In this document: positions 24,160 through 36,200 of the stretch, one piece after another | How the letters are laid out: each line of letters starts with the position of its first letter | Position numbering within the stretch: the stretch's first letter is position 1 | From: Prunus persica | Taxonomy: Eukaryota; Streptophyta; Magnoliopsida; Rosales; Rosaceae | Length of the DNA stretch: 64,000 nt | Assembly: GCF_000346465.2 (NCBI RefSeq) | Contig: NC_034011.1 | Coordinates: 23,758,264 to 23,822,263, forward strand | Direction: 5' to 3' | Position numbers and translations under genes: made by a program | The notes under the pieces: model-generated | Seen by the model: the letters and a program-made list of their open reading frames with translations, nothing else | The model's database searches: none | Told to the model about the DNA's origin: nothing

Positions 24160-26330
24160 AGGAAAGACGTCCGCAGATGTCTACGTCAAAAGAGGAAGCT
24201 TCGCAATTGGATAATAATATGCAAACCGTAAATCGGCTATTAATTAACAATTTACTGCCATTGATCTGTTCATCAGCTTTCTAAAAAACAAATTACCCAT
24301 ATAAGTGTTTCTAGGCGTACTCTTTCAAGTAACAAATCTATTTTTCTTTATAAAAAAAATATATTTAAAAATACAACAATAATTTTATTATGACGGGTTA
24401 AACTTTGATGAGTGAGAAAATTATATGGATAAGTTGAAGAAAATGAACAAAAATAGAAGCCTGTAAATGATTTGATGAGTGAGAAAATTAGATGGATAAG
24501 ATGAACAAAAATAGAAGGCTATAAATGATTGGGAGTAATTAATTTTCCGGAAATGTCACGTGGGAAAAAAAAAATATCTTAGAAGGTTCACCTAAGATTA
24601 TTAGGGTTGGTTACACCATTTTGGGGATTTCCAAAGTTCTAATTTGTGTTTTCTTATTGGTATGCTTTTATGGTTTTAGTGTAATGGTTCTACAACCTAA
24701 CCTAGGATATTAACATATAGGCCTAGGAGAAATTTACTCTTATGCTAATATTGTTTTCTTTGTAAATATTGGAGCAAGTGTGAGCCACAAATTATAAAAT
24801 GTTAGAGTTGATGTCATCCAAGGTGTAAAGATGAAATTGATTAACCTATGCATGATTCTAATCTACTCTATAGGAACCTTAAGCCACATCCAACAAAACA
24901 TGACATCAAAATTATGTGCTTATATAGAAGGAGTTACACAAGTACGTGAGATAAATTATTCGATGTGACGATAATTTAAATAAATTTGTAAAATCACAGA
25001 ATGAAAGTCATATCAAATAATTTTGGATGATGTAGGCGATTAACATGAATCATTATTGTCATTAAGAATTAGTTATAATGTTGCAAATTAAGTCAATGGT
25101 TGATTTCATCACTAAAATTAAAAGCCGCACATCATGAATGACAAAGATCAGGGAACATAGAAATTGTCATGCAGTGTTCCAGACAAGAAGTGTCATTTCA
25201 ATTTGGAAATCTCATGTATGTGGCCAGCCAGTGCCAGTGTTGGTGAAACCATGTCTTAGGCTCCCAAAAAAAACCTACCTTTTACTCAAATTTTACCAAC
25301 TTAACCACAGTGATTAGACAATGATGACATTAGTAACCCACCAACCAAACACTACATTTAAAAATAAAATAAAAAGACCAATAGATGAATAAAGCTAATA
25401 TAATATAATCATGCGGTGGTGGTTGCAACAGGTGTAAAATTTGCTGATGCAAGTACAAGGAATCTTCCTCCTTCCTCTTCTTTCTCACATCAGCTAATCT
25501 GTGATTAGTGAGCAAGATTAGCAAAAAAGGAAAATAAAATAAAATTGTGGACAGAATTAGATTGCAAGTCTATTCGTCTGGTACAAGTTAATATTACAAA
25601 AATTCCATTAACAATTTAAATCTAATTTAGCATTATATGGGTTGGATTTTAGGAAGTGGGCCCATGAGCCCAATATTCCACCAACCGGATGGCCCACCAT
25701 TTTCATCATGCGACCCGGTGACTCAAAGATTAGAATGTGACTCAGAAAGGTTGATTGATGTTAATATCAATAGATTAATAAAAAGGAGTGGTGCAGAATT
25801 TTTTCACTCACATTTTTTAATCTATCAGACTCTCACTCTTTTGTTAAATTTTAGTGAATATTTTATATTGATCTTGGGCATGTCGATGTGCATACACGTC
25901 AGCATGGTCACTAAATTCAACCAAATTGTTTTAAATTGGTTTGATTTGATTTAGTTTCTTTAATGACTTTTATCAAAACCGAACTGAACTAAATCTTTAT
26001 ATTGTACCAGTACCAGAAATTAAGTGTTCGAATCCCTCCTCGCCCTATTTTCGTATCAGGGGAAATAAAAACAGCAATTAGTTTTTTTTGGTAAAAAGGT
26101 CATATACCAATTAAAAATAATTAAAAAAACAGTTTTGGGCTGATCAACGTTGTTTTGTTAAGGAGAATTTTTGGGTTTTGGTGGGCCCAAGACCATAGTT
26201 TCAATATCCACCGACTCAAATTGGGCCCAAATAACAAGCGCGCAACACGTATCATGCAAAATGCAAAGTCCATCACCATCTTTTCTCTTTCTTTCTTTCT
26301 TAAACGGTATTTTTTTCGTTGTATTTGTCT
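24160..26330. other. Intergenic region upstream of the WIT gene
   Basis: AT-rich sequence without a supported gene. It contains the short tandem duplication at 24405-24529. A TTCGAATCCCTCCTCGCC stretch near 26028 looks like the T-arm of a tRNA but has no matching body, so at most it is a remnant of a tRNA-derived element. Confidence 0.4.
24405..24529. repeat. Two-copy tandem repeat of about 60-67 bp
   Basis: The unit beginning TTGATGAGTGAGAAAATTA and ending with a TAAATGATT motif occurs at about 24405-24471 and again at 24472-24529. The second copy lacks about 9 bp (the GTTGAAGAA part). The copies are otherwise nearly identical, so the duplication is fairly recent. Confidence 0.75.
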
Positions 26331-26909
26331 TTCTGCCTTTGCGAGCGCTAACAGAAGCCGAGAAAATTGTTCTGAAGGTACAAGCTTGCTTTCCGCTTTC
26401 TTACTGTTTTTTGTTTGTATGGGTTTGCTGAGACTGGAAAAAAAATGGTGTTGATATATCTGCCGTTTCCTAGATTTCGTTTGTGTTGTGGAATGTAGGA
26501 GATGGGTGTGCTAGAATATGTGCTTCTGAATATGGTTGGGCTCTTTTTGATATATTTGAGTACTTTACGATGAGCCTTCTAAAATCTGATGATCTTCAAT
26601 CATCAAGAGTTTTAGAAAGAATGTAAATCAAGGAACTTTAATTGTTATTATTTTCAATCAAAATCATGACTGAACGTATGATGTGCAGTCAGTATTGGAT
26701 ATCACTGAGCATACCCTATATGCGTTTTAGATTTTTTGTTAATTTGGGTTCTTGATTTTGGATTTTGGAAGATTTCCTTCGAGCACATAAAAATATTCCT
26801 GTTTTTATATGTGGGAAGTTTTCTACATTTTCGTGTGTATTGTTTGTAACAAACTTAAGTTATGTTGATATTCAGGTTTCAGAACCATTTTAACAAGTGC
26901 ACCATTAAA

Positions 26910-29900
26910 ATGGATTACGATGGTGGTCCCGAAGCAAGTGTATCTGTCAATGATGTTAATATTGATGACCCAGAAGTGGATTCGAGTAAAGTTGGCAATC
27001 TCGAAAGTGTCTCATCTGATGGTGTGATTGTTGGAGAATTAAGAAGTGTTGGCGAGGTTTTTACCAGAGTGGAATTGGATCTAGCATGTGCTTCTGAGAA
27101 GTTAGTTAACTTAAATGTTCTTATGATGCATGTGGCAACCAAGGAGAGTGACTTGGAAGCCCTTGCTTCCAAGGAAGAGCAGACATCAGTTGATTTTGTT
27201 GAGAAGGCTATGGAATTCGTTCTCTTGTCTGGAATTTTGGACTCTGAGGTGAGTGAATTGGATAAACTCATGGCTATACTTCAAGCAGAGATCACCAATG
27301 CCCAGGGGCTACTATCTTCATACACATGTTTGGGAGAAACTTTCGTGGTAGTAGAAGACAAGCTGTGTGACTCTGAACAATCTTTGAAGCAGTTGCAAGA
27401 TCAGATCTCTGAAATAAGGATGCAATCCTTGAAGTTCCAGAGGACGTTTTCATGTTATGATGGAGAAGAAAATTGTGAGTTACAAGCGTGATTCAGTATA
27501 TTGTTGTTGATTTATTGTCAATATCATATTTTTCTCATTCTTATTGTGCTTATGGATGATGGGGTTGCCAGGAAACTTTTAGGGTGTAGGGCAGACAGGT
27601 TTTATAACCACCTTTGTGCAGGCATAAGTCATGAAATATTATAGCTTAGAACTTTTTTTTTTTTTTTTCCGCATTCTAATCCATGCATATGGACAGGGAA
27701 TGCTAACAAAGGAGTGGTCTATTTAGAGGATGACAAGTTCTCAAGCATGAATCTAAAGATAAATATGCAAACTGTTGAACAGCAAAGACATATACTGAGG
27801 ATGCTAGAGAAATCTTTAGCAAGAGAGATGGATCTTGAAAAGAAACTGACTGAATCAAAACAAATCGAAGAAGATATGAAACTGAGGCTGCTCTCTTCAG
27901 AGCAAGAAGCATATTGCATGGAGGAGGAGGCAGCAGATGCTTGGGAGAGGTGGTTACAGGCAGATAATGCATCTGAGGTCCTTATGGGTATTTCAAAAGA
28001 ATTACTGGGTAAACTCCATATTCTCCAGTTTAACTTAAACGGTTCAGTTCAGCGGGAAGCTGAACTAAGATTGAAGCTTGATGGTCAGGTTGAATCCCGA
28101 GAAAGCTCTTTGCGGAAACTTGAAAGCAGCAACGCAAAACTAAATAGCTTCCTTTTAGATCAGACAGCCGGCTTAAAAGACAGCTTGAAGGAAGCTGAAG
28201 ATAAGTTAATTCTTGCTGATTCTGAGGCCTTTACTTTGAGAGAAAAGGTGAGTTCACTTGAGGAACAGCATACTGTTCTATGCTCAGACATTAGTGAATT
28301 GGAAAATGTCATCACAGATCTGAAAGAGAAAGTATCAAAGGCTGAAACTAGGGCTGAGAATGCAGAAGCCAAAAGCAAATTATTAACAGAGACTAATATG
28401 GAACTTAATGAAGAGATCGGACTTCTTAAAAGCACTGGCAGTGCCTCGGAGACGGTGGATTCACTTGAGAGGAAGTTAAGGGAATCTGATACCCAATTAC
28501 AGCATGCAGTGGCATCTGCTGAAGCTAGCCTGGAGAAACAACAGATGTTGTATTCTACAATCAATGACATGGGAAGTGTGATTAAGGATCTAAAGCAGAA
28601 GGTTTTAAAAGCTGAAAGTCGGACTGACAGTGCAGAGGACAACTGTATAAGATTATCAGAATCTAATGCACTGCTAACTGAGGAACTAAGCTTTCTGAGG
28701 GGTAGATTGGCATGCATGGAGGCATCTTTGCATCAAGCCGAGGAAGTAAAAGTAGCTACTGCGACTGATATTGGTATTCGGTCCAAAGTTCTTACAAGTT
28801 TAGTGGTGCAACTTGCTTTTGAAAGAGAGCGCCTTCATAAGCAGGTATTCACTTATCATGTATTTGATTAATTTTTCAATTTCAGGTTGATTTTTTTATT
28901 GTGAGGTGGAACTGTCTTTTTGCTGTCTCTGTAACATTGCTCAGCGCCTGATTTCTTTTTCCTTTTGGTCATTTACCATTTAGCATGTATGTCAGAAATG
29001 TAAATCTCAGCTATATAATCTCAATAAGTGATAATGTACTATGCTAAACTAGGAAATTACGTAAATATGGAGCATATGGATCACTAAACGAATCTTATGA
29101 TCTCCATGCGTAGAAATGTCCACACACATAACTGTGTAATACACAGAGTATATGTGCATGTGCATGCCCACATCCATGTTTTTTTTTGTTTGTCTCCACA
29201 TACATGTTCGTATGTATGTTTGTGTTGCCTTGGGAGCTTGGCTTAGATGACAAGAGTTGAGGTGGAGGTTTGGCAGGACAGGTATTAGGTCTAAATCTTG
29301 CCAAGCTAGAAAATAGAAGGTATGCAGTTATGTCTTTAGGTCTTTAAAGAGAGTTTGAAACCCAGTTAGCAGATATGATTTCTCTTCACTTCGGATTTAA
29401 TGTTTCATCAAATTTTCTTTCGCAACTTGCGACGTTTGAAAGTAATTGTCTCTTTTTATCTAATTGAATTCCTCACCGTATTTTTAGTGTGCTGAACCGT
29501 TGAGTCATTAGAAGGATCATATTGTCTTACTAAACATTGAAAGTTCTACATTGTCTTGTTTAATTTTTTTTAAGAAAACATGAAAATTTTACTTTTCTAT
29601 CATTGCATTAAGCACTTAGACATCTTGTTTCCTGCCAATAAAGAAAGATTGAAATTTTTGTTTTAGCATATTGAAATCTGAGTGATGGCACATCAGCCGG
29701 CCTTGCTTTAGTAAAATGTGTTTTTCCAAACTCTAAATTTTCGTCTTAGCTGCTGGTGATTGAATGTGCAGATTTCTTCATTAGCGGTGGAGAATAAAAC
29801 TTTGGTACTGAAGTTGCAAACAAACAATAGTCCATCTGTGGAAATGGGAAATGATGATAGAGGAAATCATAAAGACTTCATGCCCTCAAAGCATGGTTTG

Positions 29901-30412
29901 GCTACTGGCACAAGAGAAAGTGAGGAAGAAGCTGATGAGTTGTCTGATGGTAATTGTAAGGTATGTGCCGTACCTTTTTTTATATATATTATAAATCATT
30001 GTTCTTTTCTTTAATTTTTGCTTCTGTTCCGTTTTATATTTCTCATGCTTAAGGATGCGTTTTGTTGTCATTCAATATAATTTCATATTCAGCATTCAGA
30101 TTTCTTTGCACATTTTCTGCATGTACTGTGTTATACTGAGAGCTTGTTTTTCAATTGTAACACAACTTGAAATACGACATTATTGACTCTAAAGTAGCCT
30201 CCTTATTTATATATTTTCAGCTGGATGAGACTCAGAATAATGTTTCTGTTGGTGAGACTAAAGTGGGACCTACTGATTCTACATCAGAGTTTGAGACCGC
30301 AAGGAGAATAGATGCAGGAGTTCTGAGCTTCAAGCATTTCCTCATGGCGATGCTTATTTTACTGATTTCAGTTGCAGCTTATTTTTTTCTCCAACAAGAC
30401 TGCCCATTTTGA
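26910..30412 (+). CDS. WIT1: WPP domain-interacting tail-anchored protein, WIT1-like
   Basis: Coding exons: 26910-27474, 27697-28844, 29772-29960, 30221-30412; total 697 residues (WIT1 is about 700). WIT proteins sit in the outer nuclear envelope, help anchor RanGAP through WPP domains, and take part in nuclear movement with WIP proteins and myosin XI-i. Most of residues 90-600 is predicted long coiled coil (heptads rich in Leu, Glu, Lys), including an EEAADAWERWLQADNASEVL stretch. The C-terminus is a classic tail anchor: a hydrophobic segment FLMAMLILLISVAAYFFL (about residues 674-691) preceded by basic residues, with only six residues after it. A splice acceptor at 26875 lies between the first in-frame Met (26862) and 26910, so 26910 is the start. 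A non-coding 5' exon probably ends at 26377. Confidence 0.9.
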
Positions 30413-30890
30413 TGTTGCTGCAGGAGTTTCCTCATGAGCTTGTCTCCACAGTAGCTTTCTTGTAACAACCAGTGTAAAGCAACGAAGATCTGGAAAACGA
30501 AAAAACGAAGAACAATGAAGTTATATTCTGAAATTGTTTAGGGATAGGCAATCTATTGTGCCTAAGGTACAAATTGCATCAAAGTGAGATGCTGAATACC
30601 CTTCAGCATTGAGAAATAGCAAGATATCATTTGATAGCGAGTTTCCCATCTTAGCTTTCTCCTCAAGTACTCAAAGGGATGTAAACGCAGAATGATTGGA
30701 GATTGTTGTAACTGGTTCAGAAACAACTTCAATGATAGTTTTTACCATCATTTATGAATTTTTAGTGCTTACAATTATAAATTTATGTCAAAGAAAGATC
30801 GACGGATGTTTGTGAATTTGTTCTTTTTGTGATTGCCCAGCCTCCATACCCATATATATATTTTTAAATCTCTTATGCTCTTGGTTTGAA
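30413..30890. other. 3' UTR and downstream flank of the WIT gene
   Basis: Probable 3' UTR to about 30780, followed by AT-rich flank. No coding signal seen. Confidence 0.4.
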
Positions 30891-30898
30891 TTATTTCG

Positions 30899-31210
30899 TA
30901 GGCAATTAGGAAATCCCTCCCACACAGACATTGTATAACCACCAGTATCAAGTCTTTGGATGATATGATTTACTAACCCTACAAAACTCATGCTGAGGTT
31001 CCAATCCAGTATCAAAGCACACATTTTGTAGCAAAATTCCTACAATTGATTCTTTGTTGCACTTGGACCATTTGTCTCAGAGGGGTTCAAAATATTTGAT
31101 ATTAGTTTGGAGCTCACAAGCGTTAGAATGTGACTTCGTCAAAACATAACAAATAAAACTCTTGATGAGAGAGTTCCTTTGTTATCAAGGACTCAAAAAT
31201 TATAACCAAG
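30899..31210 (+). pseudogene. Decayed copy of the 5' region of an AVT6 gene
   Basis: This stretch matches the promoter and first codons of the AVT6 gene at 36606. Shared runs include CATGCTGAGGTTCCAATCCA, TTAGTTTGGAGCTCACAAGC and TTTGTTATCAAGGACTCAA, in the same order as 36240-36690, with a deletion near 30945. The position of the paralogue's ATG here reads ATGTGA, a start followed at once by a stop. Homology ends near 31205, so no membrane segment is encoded. It is a truncated duplicate; the intact gene lies 5.4 kb downstream in the same orientation. Confidence 0.85.
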
Positions 31211-32333
31211 TTAAGAACAAAGAATACCTAGATTCAGTTATAACTAACTTATTAAATTCCTCCAACTTAAGATAAATAGCCCCTCATTTTGCAACAACCT
31301 TGGTCAACTTCTCTGTTTATGTCCCATTTACCCCAACTGCGATCATAGACACGAGCTTGTCCAAGCACATCAACAAAAAGCTCGTGGAATACCTTCTTGG
31401 TTTATGAACCTTGTGATGTGCTCTTCTTGGGGATTGAGGGATTGAAATATAATGTTACAATTCCGATCCAATGCAACAATGAAATATAATGATTAGAGGA
31501 ATTGAATAATCCGTTTCGCCTTTATGAACAAAATAGTAAGATTACAAGTAGTTATACTTGTATTTCATCATTTAACCATAAACAATTCTAAAAATTCCAA
31601 TCCAATCCAATCCACTCGGGCTTTGTGTTTATCTATGAGACTATACAGGAATGATGATATGAATGTTCTCTGTGAATTTGATGTAATTGTACAGACCTAG
31701 AGCTTGTGTTTAAATAGAGTGGCCGATACTTGTTCCAACAAGTATCAGGTAAGGACAAACTCAATCAGAAAATATATATATATATATATGATATTTGAAT
31801 TTTAAAAATAATTCAAATAAATAAATAATTAATTATTCGGATTTAATTTAAAACACAGAGCCCCAAGGCCTATCTTTTGATTAATTATATATATATTAAT
31901 TAACCATTGACCCAACTAATTAGGCATTGACCCAAGATCCCCAAGGCCTATCTTTTTATTCAATAATATGTGAAATTATGTATATAATACATGAATTTTG
32001 TGTGTAATCTCAAAAATTTTGTAAAAAAATTCGTGTATTAAACATGAAAATACGTATATACGTGTACAACACGAGTATTGTACATTTGCTTTTTAAAAAA
32101 TATGTATTTCATTGAGTCTTTAAAATGTGTAAAGAAAACGGATATATTAATGAAAAATACATATATGCATGTATAATATGAGTATTAAATGTGAAATATA
32201 CTAAATTCTTTATATGGGTAATAACTCTGGCAAAGTAAAAAAATCAAAGGAAACAATAGAGACTCAAGTAAAGGCCTAAAAGAGAAGAAAATAGGGGATT
32301 TTTTTTTTTTTTTTTCAAAGAAAACAATCACGG
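31211..32333. other. Repeat-rich intergenic region, left part
   Basis: No supported gene. Contents: a minus-strand open stretch at about 31260-31420 (includes LFVDVLGQARVYDRSWGKWD) that I cannot assign; a palindrome GATACTTGT-tcc-ACAAGTATC-like stem near 31725-31747; (TA)n at 31770-31790; an 18-bp direct repeat CCCCAAGGCCTATCTTTT at 31861 and 31939, with ATTGACCCAA also repeated between and beside the copies; and a T-run at 32300-32317. It looks like old transposon debris. Confidence 0.4.
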
Positions 32334-32355
32334 TATATATATATATATATATATA
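32334..32355. repeat. (TA)n microsatellite beside the dyad array
   Basis: About 11 TA units directly before the first palindrome at 32360. Such tracts melt and extrude easily. Confidence 0.85.
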
Positions 32356-32359
32356 AAGA

Positions 32360-32780
32360 GTATAGCCGCTCGGCTATACAATTTATTTAAAATACAAATA
32401 AAAAACCTCAGTAACGCCGCGCGGCTATACTCGGGTTTTTTTTTTAAAAAAAGTATAGCCGCGCAGCTATACTATTTATGAGACCCGCCTAGCGAAGCAG
32501 GTAAGCGGCCACGTGTAAAAAGACGTATAGCCGCACGGCTATATTAATTTTTAGGAAACCGGCGTACAGCCGCGTGGCTATACTATTTATAAAAAAAAAT
32601 AGGGCCGCCACTAGTGAAAACATGTATAGCCGAACGGCTATACTATTTGTAATATAAAAAATACCCTAGTGAAGCCGCACGGCTATACTATTTTGTTAAA
32701 AAGGGACCCACGTGTCAAAAAGGTATAGCCGCCCGGCTATACTTTTTTTTTCATAAAAGAAATACGGTAGTATAGCCGCC
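32360..32780. repeat. Array of eight 20-bp GC-centred palindromes plus one half site
   Basis: The consensus is GTATAGCCG-NN-CGGCTATAC. Copies start at 32360, 32411, 32453, 32525, 32564, 32624, 32669 and 32723, and a half copy starts at 32770. The two central bases differ between copies (CT, CG, CG, CA, CG, AA, CA, CC), while the arms are kept with only one to three changes. Start-to-start spacing varies from 39 to 72 bp. Spacers share motifs: ACTATTT often follows a palindrome, and CCACGTGT followed by A-rich sequence precedes the copies at 32525 and 32723. The arms include AGCCGC(C), like the plant GCC box, and CCACGTGT is a G-box. I know no named family with this sequence. Candidates are a transposon subterminal repeat or a clustered protein-binding site. 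Confidence 0.9.
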
Positions 32781-32824
32781 TTACTCCTTGTATCGTAAGA
32801 GTTGCTGCAAACACTTGCTCATTC

Positions 32825-33270
32825 CAGATTTCTCGTTCTTAAAAAACTTTCAAATGTTCGACAGAAGCTTCGAAATAGTTGATGAAACAGGCACATCAGG
32901 TTATGGCGTAACAAGCGCACCAAAGAAACATGGTATCGCAAAACAAGTGGAATCGCCGGAACAATAATGAGGGAAAATCGATGCGGCTGGTCTCTTCCTA
33001 AATTAACAAGATACCATTGTTTTCAGTTCCTTGTCCACGCAATCGTACTTTGCTGGATACTTGGAAATGAAGAACCCCCTAGCCACATCATTCATAATGA
33101 AAGGGAATTCCGGATTTCTCGTCCTTCAAAAACTCCCAAACATTCCACACAAGCTTCGGAACTGCCTAGGATTACGAGATAAACATCAGAAAACACGTAT
33201 CATTGTTTCCTTGTCCAAATAGTCGTACTTGGAAGTGAAGAAACCTCTAGCCACATCATGGTGAAAGAGA
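32825..33270. repeat. Diverged two-block tandem repeat (A-B-A'-B')
   Basis: Block A at 32825-32879 (starts CCAGATTTCTCGTTCTTAAA) recurs as A' at 33109-33163 (CCGGATTTCTCGTCCTTCAA). Block B at about 33007-33108 (CATTGTTTTCAGTTCCTTGT, then CTAGCCACATCAT) recurs as B' at about 33196-33270. Between A and B lie about 127 bp, absent between A' and B', so the unit lengths differ. Short open frames overlap it on both strands but none is sustained in both copies. It directly follows the palindrome array. Confidence 0.65.
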
Positions 33271-36200
33271 GATCATTTATATTGATTGGCTATTGTGATT
33301 ATAATCCATATTATCATGGATTGAGATTTGAATATCAATAAAGTCCCTAAATTAAGGGTTCCGATTACATCTACCTCCATATATTATTGTCAAGTAATGT
33401 ATATTACTTGTAAGGTATATTGCAAAATTAATTATCTATTTCCTATATTGTATAGCTAAATTAATTTTCGGATTTAATTTAAGGATATTAAAGGGATTTC
33501 CGAAAAGAAAGGGATCAATGATGTGCTAGAAATCTATATATATCTATCTATATATATAAAGCAAAAGGTAGAGAATGGTGAAACATTCAAAATGCCACAA
33601 AATGCCCTTAGTTAATTTAAACATTAAGAATTGAAATTATTAATTAAATGAGGATAATATGGTAAGTTCACACTTTTTCATATTAAAAAAAATTAAAATT
33701 AAAAGAAAAATTAGATAATGAATCCTATTTTTATGGAACACAACTATCCATTATCTCTTTTAATTTTAAAATAATTTTTTTATATTTAAAAAAAGGCCTA
33801 GTTATGAAAGCGCATGAAGAGAGGCTATAGTTAGGGATTGTTCATTTAGAAAAATCGTACAGTTACAAATCAAAGGAATACATGGTGGATGGCACAGATT
33901 GTAATTTTATTATTGATATAAGGATAAATATTATATGATACATATTTTAAATTTGAGTTTTCATGGGAAATGAAATTTAGGGTGAGTTTATATATAAAAT
34001 ATAGGAATTATATAGAATTAGGCACTTATTTTATTTTTTTGCACTCGGTTGGTTTGATTGAATCGGCCGCTTTGATTGATTGATTTATTTATTTTTTTTA
34101 GTAACTCGGCGGCTTTGAATTTATAAATCGAAAACTGAACCGATATACAAACATAATTATGACATGCATCTGATAAGTCGGTGATTAGTTGATATAATTT
34201 GACCGTGACTTTTAATTTGATAACCTATTTGTTTGAATGAATTGTTTCCTTAGTGTAAGTGCCAAAACTGTGTGTGGGATTTTGGAGAACACTGCGATGC
34301 CTCAGTCCTTTTGCACTGATGCTTAGCTAATGTGTTATTTGTCGATCAAGAAAGGCTCGTTTGGGCCCTTGGTTTGAGCTTGACGCTGCCTTTTTCTTTG
34401 GATGCGTTAGGCGTGCCACTACTAGTGTTTTACTTTTTTAGTAGAAAGAGAGAATGAGTGACCAAGTGATGTGAAGATGGTGTTATGCTCGTTGATCTTA
34501 GCCTCTAATCAAAGCCATTGTACTCCAAGTGGGGAATCTGGCTTGCATAGGTTCTCTATGCCTCAATTAAGAGGACTTCAATATTTCACTTGCTACGGGA
34601 CAAACTTGGAAGAAGCAACAACTTTAAATTGATATCGGATAGAAAGTGCAACGAAAGTTTAAAGTTGGTGGTGTCCGAAAGGTATTATATTGTTGCAAGA
34701 AAGCAAATACGTATCTATTTTGATCAAATAACAATAATCAATCTAACAAGAACCAAAGAAATGATTATCGGACATAAACAAAACTCCTCAAACACCACTA
34801 TAATACTCTTGAGACAGTACAATGAGTCTGATGAAGTTGTCAACAATATCTGCAATGCCTAGGAAAACTTGCATATGCGATACAAATTTTGATCTTTGAT
34901 AAACTAGAAAAAGTGACTAACTTACAAAAATCATATCAAGCATTGATGTTGGCAGAGCATTAAGATTACAAAACAATAACAAAGTAATTCCGATCATGAG
35001 TTGTCAATTGGGAATAAATCAGAGTATGTGTTTGAGAAAAGAAGAGAGTTTCAATCAGGAGTTGTCAAGTGGGGACTCAAGAGATTGAGAGAGGATTTGA
35101 TTCAAGTCTTAGCCATTGATATGTTGTGATATGTATTTGGCAAGTTATTTGAGTCAAGTGTATTTGAAGTTGGTTCAAATAAGAGGTTTGTTCTTGAGAG
35201 AAATTGGATGTCCTTGAATCAATATCTCCTCCATTTATTTATAGTCTTTTTGGCTTCTCGGATTTGTCCTCTTGGTAAAAAACGGAAAGTCCTGATTACT
35301 AGTCTCTTCTCTGCAACTGAGTTTAGCGGTCTTTTGGATCTTCCTCAGTTCTTGCGCTTTTAGCTGGCTCAAACATGTTGAAGCAGCCAATCTTCATGGT
35401 TCAAATCGCATTTAATGATGTTGTCTTACTCTTCTTCCACCATATGACTTCCCATGAGTTGTTGAAGTAAGCTTTGAGTTCAAAATTGGATACTCGCGCT
35501 TTTACCTGGGTAAAAATAACGATCTTTTGAGTTTTAGCAAAAAAACTTTCGAATAAACCACACCATAGATCTTTGGTGCGGCGGAAAACTAATTTTAAAT
35601 TCATACATTTACATTGGCTGTTAATTTATGAATCTTAAAGAAAAGAAAGCATTTTATCCATTTTAGGGGACCAATCATGTGACTTTGCCATAACCATTTC
35701 AATTTGGTTTTGAGACCATTTATTTTATTTCTATGATATCCTCACCACTCTTGTCTCTCCCACAAGGCCAAGTGCTACCATACATGCCTCTGGTTACCCA
35801 GCTCTTCCCGTGAAAGAAAACTCTGTACCGTTTTTTAACTATTGTTTCTCAAATATCCAATCGAACTAACTTAGACATCGAAGGGCCTTTGGCCAATACC
35901 TCTAGGTGTGGTCTTTTACTCATGTTTATTTCACAGGAACCGAGAAAAAAATAAAAAGAAACTCAAGAGGTGGAGAATCTAAAAGCGAATATTCTCCTGA
36001 GAAATTTGCACAAATAATATTCATCAGACACATTCAGTCCGATAAGCTTTACTTTTCCAGTTGACCAATTTGTTTACTCAATGTCTTCAAAGGTCCCCGC
36101 ATTGTCCGATGCATTTGGGCTTTTAAACATAACTTGTGACGAGCCCCAATCATTTTATAACTGACTTGGGCAACTGCTGTTCATAAAATCAGCCCATTGA

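Noticed and set aside
26021..26045. tRNA-like T-arm GTTCGAATCC
   Set aside because: No acceptor stem, D-arm or anticodon arm is found upstream, so it is not a tRNA gene.
28160..28717. 185-residue minus-strand open frame
   Set aside because: Antisense to the coiled-coil exon of the WIT gene; its Leu/Ser-rich text is what reversed Glu/Lys coiled-coil codons give.
32360..32780. CRISPR-like reading of the dyad array
   Set aside because: Plant nuclear DNA, variable repeat centre, irregular spacing, spacers sharing motifs and no cas genes.
32967..33222. Two overlapping 63-71 residue open frames
   Set aside because: They lie in the A-B tandem repeat, are not kept in both units and resemble no family I know.
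34590..34862. 90-residue plus-strand open frame
   Set aside because: AT-driven composition, no recognisable domain, in the middle of repeat debris.
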